The translations under genes were made by a program, and so were the position numbers. The notes beneath the pieces were generated by a model. The model was not told where the DNA came from, searched no databases, and saw only the letters and a program-made list of their open reading frames with translations. Shown in pieces: positions 28,302-39,064 of a stretch of 64,000 nucleotides of DNA (position 1 is the stretch's first letter; each line of letters starts with the position of its first letter). The DNA comes from Choricystis sp. odSpoLacu1 (Eukaryota > Chlorophyta > Trebouxiophyceae): the NCBI GenBank assembly GCA_958009055.1, contig OY253649.1:1426001-1490000 (forward strand). Reading direction: 5' to 3'.

Positions 28302-30746
28302 ATGTCGTCCTCCGACGTCGGCCCCCAGGAGGGCAACACGAGTCTGTTTGCTGTGTTTGCACTGGCGATGTCGTGCCTCGTCCTCCTCCCGTACACGGTG
28401 TCCCGCCTGGCGGCGCTGTCCGCGCCCGATGATGATGAGCGGCCGTGGGAGACGGTGAGTGCGTTGGATGGAGGGGAGCGGGGTGTGGGAGGGCGGGTGC
28501 CTTAGTTTTTCCGCGATGCGGAATCACGCAATGGGCGGGGGTCTGCTTCGATCGCGGCTCTGCCCCGCCCGCCACCACACCGCCACACACCGCAACCCAC
28601 GCCTCACACACTCTTCCTCCCCCCACCCCACACCATAGAACAAAACCAAGCCTTCGCGCGGCAAACGCCTCCTCGCCGCGCTCACCTCGCGCAAAGCGCT
28701 CTCCCTGTGGCTCCTGTGGGGCGCCTGGCTCGCGCTCGCCTTCTACGCGTCATCCACGGTCAAGAGCGAGACCCCGTTCGACCCGTGGGACATTCTGCAG
28801 CTGCAGCGGGGGGCGACGGCCGCCGACGCGCGTCGCGCGTACCGCAGGCTGTCGTTGATCTACCACCCGGATAAGAACCCCGACCCGGCTGCGTCTAAAT
28901 TCTTTGCGGAGAGCATCACCAAAGCGTACAAAGCGTTGACGGGTGAGTTGGGGATGGGGAGATGTGGTGAGAGAGTCTGGTAATGGGAAAAAACGAGAGA
29001 CAAACAAAAACCCACACCCCTTTTCCTTCCCACCCTCTCTCAGACGATGCCGCCCGCGAAAACTACGAAAAGTACGGCCACCCCGACGGTCCCCAAGGCA
29101 TGCGCATGAACATCGCCCTGCCCGAGTGGGTGTTTGCCAAGGACGCGCGCGCTGCGCCCTGGCTGCTCGGCGTGTTGATCGTGGGCGGCATTCTGACCCC
29201 CCTCCTCATCGCCGTCGTCTTCCTGTGGCGCTCCTCCAACGCGGTAGGTCTGGCCGACGTCAGTGGGGAGACGATCGACATCTTTCTGCGGTCCAAGTGG
29301 TGCGTCAAGGAAGCCCACACGGTGCGCGCGATTCAAGACACCCTGGTCATGGCGTTTGAGTTCATCACCCGCCCCTGCCCGAGAGGCCAAGCCAACGCCA
29401 TGGTGGCCCTGCAGCGTGACGTGAGCACGTTGCTACGCCCCGATTTGAAGGGAAAAGAAGTGTGGTGGAAACGGCGCGCGTCCATCCTCAAGAGCGAGTT
29501 CATCTTCATCGCCCACACCCACCGTCACTCGCTGCCTGCTGAATTGTCTGATGACGCCGCCTTCCACCTGGCCAAAGCGCCGGTGTTGCTGACCAAAATC
29601 GTGGAGATTGCGCGGATTCCGCGCGTGTATGGGTGGCCGTACGGGTGGCTGGCCCCCACTCTTGGCGCCATCGAGTATGCGCAGTGCCTGGCGGCCGCCA
29701 TCCCGCCCGCCGTGCGTCGCCCTCTGCCCGGCACCAAGGGGTTCTACGACGCCGCCCTGGCGGCGTTGCCGCACCTGGACGCCGACGGCCTCAAAAGACT
29801 CGCCCGCCGCAAGCTGCGCAACGTGGCCGACGTCGCGTCCCTCCCCCCCTCCGACCGGGCGGCCGCCCTGGCGGATGCAGGGCTGGACGCCTCCCAAGCC
29901 GCCGACGTGGACGCCGCCCTGGCCGCCCTGCCCCGGTTGACGGTGGTGGGCGCGACCGCGGCTGTTGACGGCGCGGACGACGACGCCGTGCGCCCTGGCG
30001 ACGTCGTCACCGTGTCCGCCCGCGTCCTGCTGACGCGGGCAGCGCACGGCGGACCTGGAGCCGCGCCACCAGCCGGCAAGGTGGCCGCCTTTGCGCCGCA
30101 CGCGCGGCGCCGTGTGACAGAGCGGTGGTGGGTGATTGTCGGCGACGCCGCCACCAACACCTGCTTTGCGGTGTCCCCCATTGACCTGCGGGAAGCTGAA
30201 AAGGCGGCGTTCCACCCCAATGTGCGGGCGGCGTTGGCGCAGGCGGACGGGGATGAAGGGTCGACCGTCGCGCTTGCCGCGGCCGCGGGCGGCGCCACCG
30301 TTTCGATCACCTTTGACGCGCCCGGCCCCGGCAAATACGATCTGACGCTCCACCTGTTGTGCGACGCGTGGGTGGGCGCGGATGCGGTGGCCCCCGTCAC
30401 CCTGCTCGTCTCGGAGGTGACCCGCGCGGAGAGGGAGGGGCGCGCCGCGCCGACCGTGCGTGCTGTGGCAGCGGCCGCAGACGACGACGCGGCGGAGGGT
30501 GATGACGACGCCGACGCCGCCCCCGCCGCCGCCGACGATTCAGACGCGTCCGACTCGGACGACCGCGAGTGGGACTCAGAGGAGAGTGGCACGGAGGCGT
30601 CATCCGACGATGAAGCCGTTGTCGCGGCGCGCGCGCTCGACCGCGCACGCGCGGCCGCGCGCACGGCGGCCGCGCCGGCTGCTGTTGCGCGGCCGGCGGT
30701 GGGGTCGTCCGCGGACAGCGAGATCGAGGCGGCGGCGGATCAGTGA
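28302..30746 (+). CDS. SEC63: SEC63, ER translocon J-protein
   Basis: SEC63 recruits BiP to the SEC61 channel for post-translational import. Exons 28302..28454, 28639..28942 and 29044..30746 give 719 aa. The first helix (LFAVFALAMSCLVLLPYTV), a second (LWLLWGAWLALAFYASS), the J domain (PWDILQLQRGATAADARRAY, LSLIYHPDKNPDPAASKFF) with intact HPD, and a third helix (LLGVLIVGGILTPLLIAVVF) are in the expected order. The Sec63 helical and Ig-like domains follow. The C-terminus is an acidic tail (DDDAAEGDDDADAAP, DSDASDSDDREWDSEES), the region that binds SEC62 in other eukaryotes. Introns flank the J-domain exon. The ATG follows a CA/C-rich leader. Confidence 0.95.
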
Positions 30747-30949
30747 AGAAGAGAGAGAGGATGGTGTTTGTGAGGGTGTGGCAAAAAAACGATCGCCTTG
30801 TCTTTTTTCTGTCCGTGTGACCCTGCGTTCTCCCATAGCGCACACGCCCTGTTTTTCAATTATCACGTAGACGGGACTCTGGCTACAGCTATAAAACAAG
30901 ATGTGTTCTGGAGAGAGCGCCCTCTCTCTCTCACAATTCTCTCTCTCGC

Positions 30950-32860
30950 TCACCACCGCCCGCCGTGCCTTCGGTGCCTGTGTGTATTCACAGGCGCGCC
31001 CAGCCCGCCCGCATCATAGTCCGCCCGCCGCATCGGGTCGCGCAGCAGTTCATAGGCTGCCCGCGCTCTGGCAAAGCGGGAGGCGGCTCGCGCTCTGGCG
31101 GCTGTGTCCCCGGGGGGTTGGCGGTCGGGGTGCAGCCGCAGCGCGGCCTCGCGGAACGCGGCGCGCACGGCCTCTGGAGTCGGTGGATCCCCCTCCAGCG
31201 CCAGCCCCAGCGCCCGGTAGTGGCCGTGGTGGTCGCGACGGGTGGCGGGGGCGCTCGCCACACTCCCCATGAACGGGGGCGCGTCCGCCCCCCCAAACCG
31301 CTCGCGCCGGCGCGACGCGGCCACCGCGTCGGCCGCCACCCGCGCAGCCGCCGCGGCGGCCGCCGCCCTCGCTCGCGCCGCCTCAAGCCGCCGCCGCCCC
31401 GCGTCCCTCCACAGCGCGTCCGCCCAGGCACGGCGGGAGGGGGCGTGCCAGTGCCAGCGGTCGGCGTCCGCCCAGCGGCGCCACTCGGCGGCCTCATACT
31501 CTGATGCTGCTGCGCCGTGTGCATCCCCTGTGGGGCCCAGCCCGCCTGCAGCCGCACGTTCGAATGATGCATCCTCAGCCGCCAGGCGGGCGGCTTCGGA
31601 GGCTTCACGCAGGGCGTGGGTGGAGGCACGGGCGGCCAGGCCGCCGGCTGCCGCCGCGAGGAACGACGTCAGCGCCAGGGACGCGGGGTCGGGGGGCCAG
31701 CCGCCCATGGCGGTCGATGCAACCAGCGCCACGCCGCCTGCTCCCGTGGCGCAGGCGGCGCGCACGCGAGCGGGGGAGAGGTGGCGCTCTCCTGCCACTG
31801 ATTCAGCGTCGAGTCCCGATACCAGTGCTTGAAACATGGCAGGCCGGCGCGACCCCGCCGCATCCCGCCTCTCGCCCAGCGCATACGTAAACAGGTACGC
31901 AGGCAAATACACGACGCGCGCCCGCCGGCGCACGGGGCGCAGGCGCACCTGCACATCCGCGGGGTCGGAAGCGCCGCCGTCTCGGCGCGCGAGGGCGCGT
32001 GCCGCCGACCCCGCCTCCGCGTCGCGCAGGGCGTGCAGGCACAGGCGCCAGGCGACGCCTTGGCGCATGTCGCGGGGGGCCAGGGGCACGTCGGACGCGC
32101 CGCCCGCCCACGCGACGTCTCGCGCGACGCCCACAGCAGCCTCAGCCGCGCGCAGGGCGCGGGCGCGCGCCAACACGCCCGGCACCGCGGCCGCGCGCAC
32201 CAGATCGCGGCGCAGTGCGTAGGAGGCGCACACCTGGGTGGCGGCCAGGGTCCACGGGTATTCACGGTACCCGCGCGCGTGCCACTCGGAGGGGGGGGCG
32301 TCCTGGCTCGAGGGCAGGCGCCTGTAGTCGACGTGCAGGCCCACTTCGAACAACCAAAACGGTAGCAACAGGGCACGCACCGCGGGTGGGGGGGGGCGGC
32401 GCGTGGGGGCGGGGGGTGGCTGGTCGTCGGCGAGGGGCGTGCGCGACACGTCCACTGCGCCCGTGAGCAGGCCGCGTGGAGACAGCCAGCCTGCCGCGTG
32501 CCACTGCTCAAACCTGCGTTTGGCGTCCTCCAGGGAGACTTGGAAGGGGACGACGCGGGGTTGGAGCGTGCCTCGGCGAAAGTCTGTGCGGGAGAAAGGT
32601 TGAAAAAGGAATGAGAAAAAAACGTGCTCTCCCCCCCCCCCCCCCCCGCCCAGTCTTTTGCCCGCATCCAAACACCACAACACACACACACACACACAAC
32701 ACTGCTCACCCTGCAACCACGTGTTGACGGGCGGCGGCAGCGGCTCGTCGTCGCCGTCGCCGAGCGCGGCCGCGTCGGACGAGACGCGCCGCGCGCGATG
32801 CACTGTCGCGCGTGCCGCCGCCGCCGCACAGGAGCGGCGGCGGGTCACCGACCTCAGCAT
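30950..32860 (-). CDS. Organellar protein with C-terminal J domain
   Basis: Exons 32860..32710 and 32583..30950 give 594 aa. The start MLRSVTRRRSCAAAAARATV and the Arg-spaced stretch after it form a mitochondrial-type presequence. The N-terminal region includes RVVPFQVSLEDAKRRFEQWH and ALLLPFWLFEVGLHVDYR, which recall an uncharacterised conserved region of plant organelle proteins. The C-terminal J domain reads HYRALGLALEGDPPTPEAV, LRLHPDRQPPGDTA and AAYELLRDPMRRADYDAGG, with an intact HPD, so it should stimulate an Hsp70. A long Ala/Arg helical region separates the two. On + at 32938-32951 a GCGCGCGAAA element (E2F-like) lies about 80 bp upstream of the start. Confidence 0.8.
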   Translation of the reverse strand: MLRSVTRRRSCAAAAARATVHRARRVSSDAAALGDGDDEPLPPPVNTWLQGEQCCVCVCVLWCLDAGKRLGGGGGGGEHVFFSFLFQPFSRTDFRRGTLQPRVVPFQVSLEDAKRRFEQWHAAGWLSPRGLLTGAVDVSRTPLADDQPPPAPTRRPPPPAVRALLLPFWLFEVGLHVDYRRLPSSQDAPPSEWHARGYREYPWTLAATQVCASYALRRDLVRAAAVPGVLARARALRAAEAAVGVARDVAWAGGASDVPLAPRDMRQGVAWRLCLHALRDAEAGSAARALARRDGGASDPADVQVRLRPVRRRARVVYLPAYLFTYALGERRDAAGSRRPAMFQALVSGLDAESVAGERHLSPARVRAACATGAGGVALVASTAMGGWPPDPASLALTSFLAAAAGGLAARASTHALREASEAARLAAEDASFERAAAGGLGPTGDAHGAAASEYEAAEWRRWADADRWHWHAPSRRAWADALWRDAGRRRLEAARARAAAAAAAARVAADAVAASRRRERFGGADAPPFMGSVASAPATRRDHHGHYRALGLALEGDPPTPEAVRAAFREAALRLHPDRQPPGDTAARARAASRFARARAAYELLRDPMRRADYDAGGLGAPVNTHRHRRHGGRW

Positions 32861-33006
32861 GGTGTGGTGGAGCGGGGGTGGTGGGGCCGCCGCATGTGTG
32901 TGGGCGAGCGATAAAGCGAACACGTTGTGATGGCAGGAGCGCGCGAAAAAACAAACGCGACCCCCCTCTCTCTGCGCCACCCTGTCCCTCGTGTCTCGCT
33001 CTCACT

Positions 33007-34348
33007 CTACCCACACCCTTCCAACCGCACCGCCTGCGCCTCCGCTCCATCCGCGGCGGCGTGCAGCAGTGCCACGCGGGCGGCGCGGTAGGAGGTGGCC
33101 AGGCGTGCGTGCTCTCGTCGAGACCAGTCGCTGTCGCTGTCGCTGCCTCCGCCATCATTCACCGCCTCGATCAACGCTGCCAACGACCGGCAAGCAGCCG
33201 CCACATCACGCGCTGTGGCCGCCTCATCTGCGGGCGTCATCTCCGTCTCCACGTCATCAGGCGCCACTCGCAGCGCCGCCCCCGCGCGCGGCGGCGCGAC
33301 GCACCACACGACACTGGCGCCGTCTGTTTCCAGGGCGGGGTCGCCCCCTGGTTCAGCCAGCACGCGCACGTGGGCCAGGGCTAGCGCGTGGAGACCGTGC
33401 GCCGCGTCGATCACCAGGGCGCGACCGGGGGCGATGCGCGAGATGTCTTCAAAAATCTCGGAGACGGGGCCACCGAGGGGCGGGGCCGGACAGAAGCCAT
33501 ACCCTCGCACCAAGTCGCGCAGCGGTCGGGCGCCATAGTCCAGGCAGACGGGGGCGAGAGAGGGCAGGGTGGTGGTGGAGACCAGGTCAACAACGGTGGG
33601 CGCCCCGTCGCTGCCAACAACAACAACCAAGCGCAGCACGCAGGCGCCGTGGGCACGGCCACCATGTTGAGCCAAGTCCACGCACGGCAGCAGCACGCGC
33701 TCCAGGGAGGACGCGGTGGTGGACAGGTCGACACCGACCAGCCTCAAGTCCAGCGCGCGGGACCGCACCAGGGCGTGCGCCCACAGAAAGGAGGGCAGAC
33801 TGACGGGCGTGTCTGCGCCCTCTCCGAAAAGCGCACCCCACACGCGGGTCACGCGGTCCCGCTCACGACGGATAGCCTGCTCAAAGGGGGGGCACGCCAG
33901 TTGGGTCAGTTCCTTGTCACTGAACAGGGTCACGTCGGTGGCAGCGGGTCCATGCGGGGCTGCCGCCGCAAACGGCTACCCTGGCGGTGCGGGCAGCAGG
34001 GCTGTGTAGGCGTGGCGAGGAGAGGTGGGGCCGCGCGCCGCGTCGGCCAACAACGCAAGACAGCGTCAAGATCGAGGGGTGGGGCACATCCTGGCTGCAC
34101 AACACACGCTTCAAGCGATCCAAATCGCCACGCAACAGGGCACGCACACCGGGGCAGCGCAACGCGGAGGTCGGGGTGCAGGCCGCGGACAGCGGCACTC
34201 GGACGAGAGTCGCCCCCGCATCAACATCAACCGCGGTCACCAGGCCTCGCTCCGCCGACGTGGACGTCGTGTCAGTGAGGGTGACGCAGGCAGCTTCCCC
34301 GCCGGCGGCGGCCAACCAGGCCTGCAGCGCGGTGAAAGGAGACGCCAT
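33007..34348 (-). CDS. SET-domain protein of the LSMT/SETD3 class, interrupted by a frameshift and a TAG
   Basis: Members methylate Lys or His in non-histone proteins (Rubisco large subunit, aldolase, actin). From ATG 34348 the frame has the N-SET start ERGLVTAVDVDAGATLVRVP. The next block, LALLADAARGPTSPRHAYTA then LLPAPPG, is the usual LSMT helix but lies in another frame: one base too many near 34060 (CTG-T-CTTGCG on the sense strand). It then meets TAG (33978-33976). The same frame continues to VTLFSDKELTQLACPPFEQA, SFLWAHALVRSRALDLRL, LLPCVDLAQHGG and LDYGARPLRDLVRGYGF, plus the Rubisco-LSMT substrate-binding domain to TAG 33009. No intron I tried repairs both lesions. Either a recent pseudogene, a null allele or sequence errors. 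Confidence 0.75.
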
Positions 34349-34443
34349 GCGTCAAAATTCGACGGGCAAAACTTTTTTTTTTTTTTTTTCCCGTCGTTTT
34401 CAACTCTTTTCCGAAATCACACACCCACACACCACCACCACCA

Positions 34444-35304
34444 TCACGTCTTCCGCATCTTGTTGCCCACCCCACCCGCCGTCCCCACCACCGCCCGCAC
34501 GTCGGCCAGGCACACGCCCGCCGCTTCGTCCGTCTCGACCCCGATCTCGTCAAAAAGAGACTTGGGGTTGCGGTCCATGTTCTCCGTGATCGCGTCCCAG
34601 CACTCCTTGAACGCGGCCCGCCTCTTGGCCCACGCGGACACCGCGTCGGCCGCTTTTTTTTGGGCGGCCGCCATGTCGGCCGCGCAGACGCGCGGCGCGC
34701 TGCTGTCGCCGCGCAGGGCGGCCACCCGCTTCTGCAGGTCGGGCAGGGCCGCGTTGGCGGCGGCCAGGCGCTCGCTGACTTCAGCGGGGGACGGGCCCGC
34801 GCTGGCAGCGGCCAGGGCGGCTTTGAGCTTGGCGGCGCGTGCGGCGGCGGCGGTGACCGCGTCCTGCAGCCGGGCTTTCTGGGCGGCCAGGGCCGCCGCC
34901 GCCGCCGGGTCGGGGCCCGCGTCCGTGGACTGGGGTGCCCAGTAGATGCGTGATTTGCCGAATTCCTGTTGTGTGGGGTGTGGGGGAGGGTGGGTGGGAG
35001 GGGGAGCTAGCGGAGCACGACCCCTCCCCTCCGTCCCCTCTCTCATCCTTCTCACCTTGACCGTCAGCTTGCCCGACGCCGCCAGCGAGTCCAGCGAGCG
35101 CGTCACGCCCGTCTTTTTGAGGCCATACTGGGCCAGCATGTCGGCGACGCCCTGGGAGAGGAGGAAGGTGGTGTGGTGCAGGTCGTGCAAATCGTGCGTC
35201 GGGTGGTGTCCGTCGCTCGCCTCTCTCTCTCCCTCTCCCATTCTCACCTGGGCGCCGTACGGGCGGTTGGCCTCCAGCATGAACTGCAGCACGCGGGCGT
35301 CGGC
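34444..35304 (-). CDS. HOP2: HOP2 (TBPIP), meiotic homologous-pairing protein; first exon not found
   Basis: HOP2 with MND1 promotes strand invasion by DMC1/RAD51. Three exons are clear: 35304..35248 (ADARVLQFMLEANRPYGAQ), 35151..35056 (GVADMLAQYGLKKTGVTRSL, winged helix) and 34965..34444 (FGKSRIYWAPQSTD, a long coiled coil AAQKARLQDAVTAAAARAAK, and the capping region AFKECWDAITENMDRNPKSL). All junctions are GT-AG, phase 0. The initiator exon must lie above 35304; an ATG at 35468 is a candidate but does not join in phase. The typical HOP2 length is about 220 aa; 225 residues are present here. Its presence suggests a capacity for meiosis. Confidence 0.88.
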   Translation of the reverse strand, partial: ADARVLQFMLEANRPYGAQVRMGEGEREASDGHHPTHDLHDLHHTTFLLSQGVADMLAQYGLKKTGVTRSLDSLAASGKLTVKVRRMREGTEGRGRAPLAPPPTHPPPHPTQQEFGKSRIYWAPQSTDAGPDPAAAAALAAQKARLQDAVTAAAARAAKLKAALAAASAGPSPAEVSERLAAANAALPDLQKRVAALRGDSSAPRVCAADMAAAQKKAADAVSAWAKRRAAFKECWDAITENMDRNPKSLFDEIGVETDEAAGVCLADVRAVVGTAGGVGNKMRKT

Positions 35305-35734
35305 CTGGTGGGGTGGGAGGGGTGGGGAGAAAAAAAGCGATTGGCATTTCAATTTTTGGCGGCGCGCGTGCCGCGCCCTCTCCCCTCGTTGGCCCGGGTT
35401 TGCGCCTCGGACGGTGTCTGCGGTGCGTGTGAGTGCGTGTCACACGGAAAGCCGACCAGCGGCGCACCATGGTGGGGGAGTGGGGTGGTGGAAAGGACGC
35501 GACGCGCGCGCGGGTGTCGTGTGGTGTGTGGGGGGTGTCCGCGCCGTGCGACACGCAGGGGTGTGGGAGAAAGAAGAGGTGGTGCGGTAGGGAGGCAGCG
35601 GTTGGGTGCCGAGGGGTGGGTGTGGTGTGCCGAGGGTTTGGCCCTGCGCGGTGAAGTGTGACGGGCGCTCGCGGTCACGCTCACACTTTGACCGTCCTCC
35701 ACACCCACCCACCCCACCAACCCCCATCATTGAC
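35305..35734. other. Upstream region of HOP2 and leader of the next gene
   Basis: It should contain the missing HOP2 first exon (minus strand) and the promoter of the small plus-strand ORF at 35735. No exon could be fixed. The plus strand is G/T-rich from about 35480 to 35640. Confidence 0.4.
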
Positions 35735-36004
35735 ATGACTGACGCACAGCGCGCTGAATTGAACGAGGCGGTCGCTGCTGTGACCGCGGCTGCGGACGCT
35801 ACGCGCGCGGCGCGCGCCGCCGTGGAGGCAGCCAGCGGCCGCGTCCGCGGCTGCGTGGTCGCCGCCGTCGCGCGCGCCCTGCCGACCGCACTGCCGGAGG
35901 TGACGCGTGTCGTGTTTGCGCAAGTGTAAGTGCGTGAGAACGCGCAGGCGGCGGCGGACGCGCTGCGCGCGCTGGGGCGCCGCCACGTCCGCGGCGCGCA
36001 GTGA
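35735..36004 (+). CDS. Tiny Ala-rich helical protein, 64 or about 81 aa
   Basis: ATG 35735 follows a C-rich leader with TTGAC. The frame MTDAQRAELNEAVAAVTAAA then ADATRAARAAVEAASGRVRG reads as an amphipathic helix and stops at TAA 35927-35929. The same frame continues with AAADALRALGRRHVRGAQ to TGA 36002-36004. The interval 35924-35947 begins GTGTAAGT and ends GCAG, is exactly 24 nt and would remove the stop if it were a mini-intron. Family not recognised. Other introns here are at least 80 nt, so simple termination at TAA is the default. Confidence 0.45.
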
Positions 36005-36151
36005 AAGGTGGGCCGCCCCCTCTGCTTTTTTCATCCACCCTCCACCCTTTTTCTTTTTTCTCGCTCACGCACCCAGTGTCCTGAAACCAGAGTGCACGCA
36101 CCTACAAAACCCCAAGCAAAAAATCAGAGTGCAAACAAAACACACACGCCT

Positions 36152-36569
36152 TCATTTCACCCCACCCCTCGGCCCCCGTATCTCCCCCTCCTCCGCCACC
36201 GTGTCTACGTGGTGCTCCTCCACCGTCATCCTGTAGTTGCCCCTCTCATTCAGCTGGGCCTGCACCACGTACGTGCGCAGAAAGTCGGCCGCTTCGTGCG
36301 CGTCGGCGACTGCGGACGTGGCAGCATCACCGTCCGCGCCCGTCGCTTGGTCAAACTTGGAACGCAGCTCGCTTTTGGAGGCTGTCAACGCGTGTGCATC
36401 GTTTTTGAAGGCTAGGTGTGGGTGCGGGGAGGGGTGGAGGTGAGCGCGTGTTTTTCGGTGCGGCTAGCCACCCTCTTTTCTCCACCAAACCCCTTCTCTC
36501 ACCCTGGCGCGCTGCACGCAGCACGTCCCGGTACGCGGCCAGCGCGGCCGGCGTCGGCGGGCGCGGCAT
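36152..36569 (-). CDS. LYRM7: LYR-motif protein LYRM7/MZM1, complex III assembly factor
   Basis: MZM1/LYRM7 chaperones the Rieske protein in the mitochondrial matrix before it enters complex III. Exons 36569..36503 and 36411..36152 give 108 aa. The LYR-like motif is AAYRDVLRAARQ, followed directly by AFKNDAHALTASKSELRSKF, the hallmark (FKNDA) of this subgroup, and DAHEAADFLRTYVVQAQLNE. Length fits the family. It is head-to-head with the phosphoethanolamine methyltransferase gene, with 120 bp between start codons. Confidence 0.85.
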
Positions 36570-36689
36570 TTGTGGTCGTGTGTGCGAGTGCAAAAAACGA
36601 GAAATGAGAGTGAAAACGGCTAACACTACCCTTTTCCTTTTTTCCCGCCCCCGCGTCCCCCCACCACCTCTCCCACCCTGGAGCCCGCC

Positions 36690-37205
36690 ATGACGGGGAC
36701 AGTGCACACGTGCGCGGGCAACACGGATGAGCGGGCCGCCATGAAGAGCTTCTGGGAGGCGCACTCCAAGAGTGCGACCGTGGAGGAGATGATGCTGGAC
36801 TCCAAAGCCGCCACCATCGATGCAGAGGAGAGGCCCGAGGTGAGAGGTAGAGAGAGGGTGTTGCACGGCGTGCCTGGCACTGGCAGGATGGGCGAGGAAA
36901 GTCGCACGTGCCGCGCGGGGGCGGCGGAAGATCACAAGGTGCGGCCGCGACCTGGCGCGTTTTTTTGTCAAGGCGGCTGGCGCAGACAGCCGCCGGTTGG
37001 CGCCCCGCCTGCCGTGCCGACCGTCGCTCTGTGGATGTGACATGCTTTGTGGCTCAAAGGGGGGGGCGTGGTGCGGCAGCGGCGTGTGCGTGGGTGTGGG
37101 TGGAGGCAGCGGGCGGCTGTGTGTCGAGACGTCAATGGGGGGCGGCCTGTCGCCTCGACCCTCTGCCTGCCCCTTTGGCCGCCACCACAACGCACGTGCG
37201 CGTGT

Positions 37206-37237
<32 letters not shown>

Positions 37238-38807
37238 CACACACACACGCACACACACACACACACGCACACACGCACTTCTCTCTCACGCCTCCCTTCC
37301 TTCCCACCTCACCAACCCACAGGTCCTGCGTTTCCTGGGCCCCGTCGCCGGCTCGCGCGTCGTCGAGCTGGGCGCCGGCATCGGCCGCTTCACCCGCCCC
37401 CTGGCCGCTGCCGCGTCCTCCGTCATCGCCATCGACTTCATGCAGAACTTGATAGACCAAAACGAGCGCGACAACGGCGACTGCGCCAACGTCCAGTTTC
37501 GGTGCGGCGACGCGACCGAGCTGGTGCTGCCTCACTCCTCGGTCGACGTCCTCTTCTCCAACTGGTTGCTCATGTACCTGAACGATGGCGAAGTCGCCAA
37601 ACTGGCGGCCGACGCGTTGACGTGGGTCGCCCCCGGCGGCTGCGTCTTTTTCCGCGAATCCTGCTTCCGCCAGTCGGGCGACGCGCCGCGCGCGAGTAAC
37701 CCCACCCACTACCGCGACCCGCGGTCCTACTTTGCCCTGTTTGACGGTGCCGAAGTGCGGCTGGAGGATGGTGGTGGTGATGAAACTGCCGCCAAGTGGG
37801 CGCACTGGGAGCTGGTGGCGTGCCGCTGCGTCGAAGCGTACGTCCGCCTGAAAGCCAACCAAAACCAGCTCTGCTGGAAGTGGCGCAAGGTGGTGACCGT
37901 GGGCCGCCGGGAGAATGCGACGCCACGTTCGTTCCTGGACGGCGGTCAGTACACGCAGTCCGGCATTCTGCGCTACGAACGCGTGTGCGGGCGCGGCTAC
38001 GTCGCGTCCGGTGGCGAGCGCGCGCAGGCCGACGTGGTCCTCCCCCGCGTTGTCGAGGCCATCACCTCCTCCCCCTCCCGCGTCCTGGACATCGGGTGCG
38101 GCCCGGGCGGTGGTGCCATGGCCCTGTCCTCCGCCCTGCCCTCCGCCACGGTGCACGGCGTGGACGTCAGCGTCAACATGGTGCTGCTCGCCATGGCGCG
38201 CGCGGCCGACGCGCGCGCCGACGCGGTCACCTTTGAAGTGGGTGACGCCGCCACCGTGCCCCTGGCGGGTAGCGCATACGATGCCGTTGTCGCGCGTGAC
38301 GTGCTGCTGCACGTGAAAGACAAGGGCGCTTTGCTGAAAAGGTTGCTGGCGTGTTTGAAACCCGGCGGCCGCCTCGTGCTGACCGACGTGTGCCGCGGCG
38401 ACGCCGACACGCCGCCCTCGTCCGCGTTCTCCGCCTACATCGATGCCCGCGGCTACGACGTGCGCACCCTGGTCGACTATTCGCGCCTGCTCGAGGGCGC
38501 CGGCTTTGATGGCGTCACCGTGGACGACGAATCCACCCGCTACCGCGACGCGCTCGCCTCCGAACTCACCGCCCTGCGCGCCGATGAAGCCGGTTTCATC
38601 GCCGAATTCTCGCGCGCCGACTACGATACCATGGTGGCCGGGTGGGCGGACAAACTGGCGCGCGTGACCAGTGGGGAGCAGAGGTGGGGCGTGTTTGTGG
38701 CCACGGCCCCTGGCAAGGAAAACGGAGTGGCCAACGGCAACGGCCACGCTGGCAACGGCCGCGTCAACGGCACGAACGGACACGCCGCTAATGGTGGCGC
38801 CCATTGA
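36690..38807 (+). CDS. PMT: Phosphoethanolamine N-methyltransferase, two-domain
   Basis: It uses SAM to convert phosphoethanolamine in three steps to phosphocholine. Exons 36690..36839 and 37323..38807 give 544 aa. Domain 1 starts after [20 protein letters not shown] with motif [13 protein letters not shown] and [12 protein letters not shown]. Domain 2 has [15 protein letters not shown] and [13 protein letters not shown]. The bridge [20 protein letters not shown] is characteristic of plant-type bifunctional enzymes. A Gly/Asn-rich tail ([17 protein letters not shown]) is additional. The single 483-nt intron carries a long CA repeat (37208-37276) close to its acceptor. It converges on the acidic repeat gene. 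Confidence 0.92.
37208..37276 (+). repeat. CA microsatellite in PMT intron
   Basis: About 35 CA units with a few CG interruptions, ending about 45 bp before the 3' splice site, on the sense strand. Confidence 0.85.
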
Positions 38808-39064
38808 AGAGAGAGAGGGAGAGAGAGGAAGGCACGCAGACGTGTTTGTACCGCTTTTTTTTTTCTTTATACGTTAGGTCAGTTTTTTTGGCCATCCATC
38901 CCCACCCCCCAGTGCATTAGTCCGTGGTTTGGAAAGAGGACAGAGCTCCCCTTTCGTCTCCTCTCTGTTGCACAAACAGTGTGAAAAATAAACATCCACA
39001 AGATGAGAGATACCGATTACGAAATAAAAAACGCAATCCAATCCAACCCCATTCCTCTCTCTTT

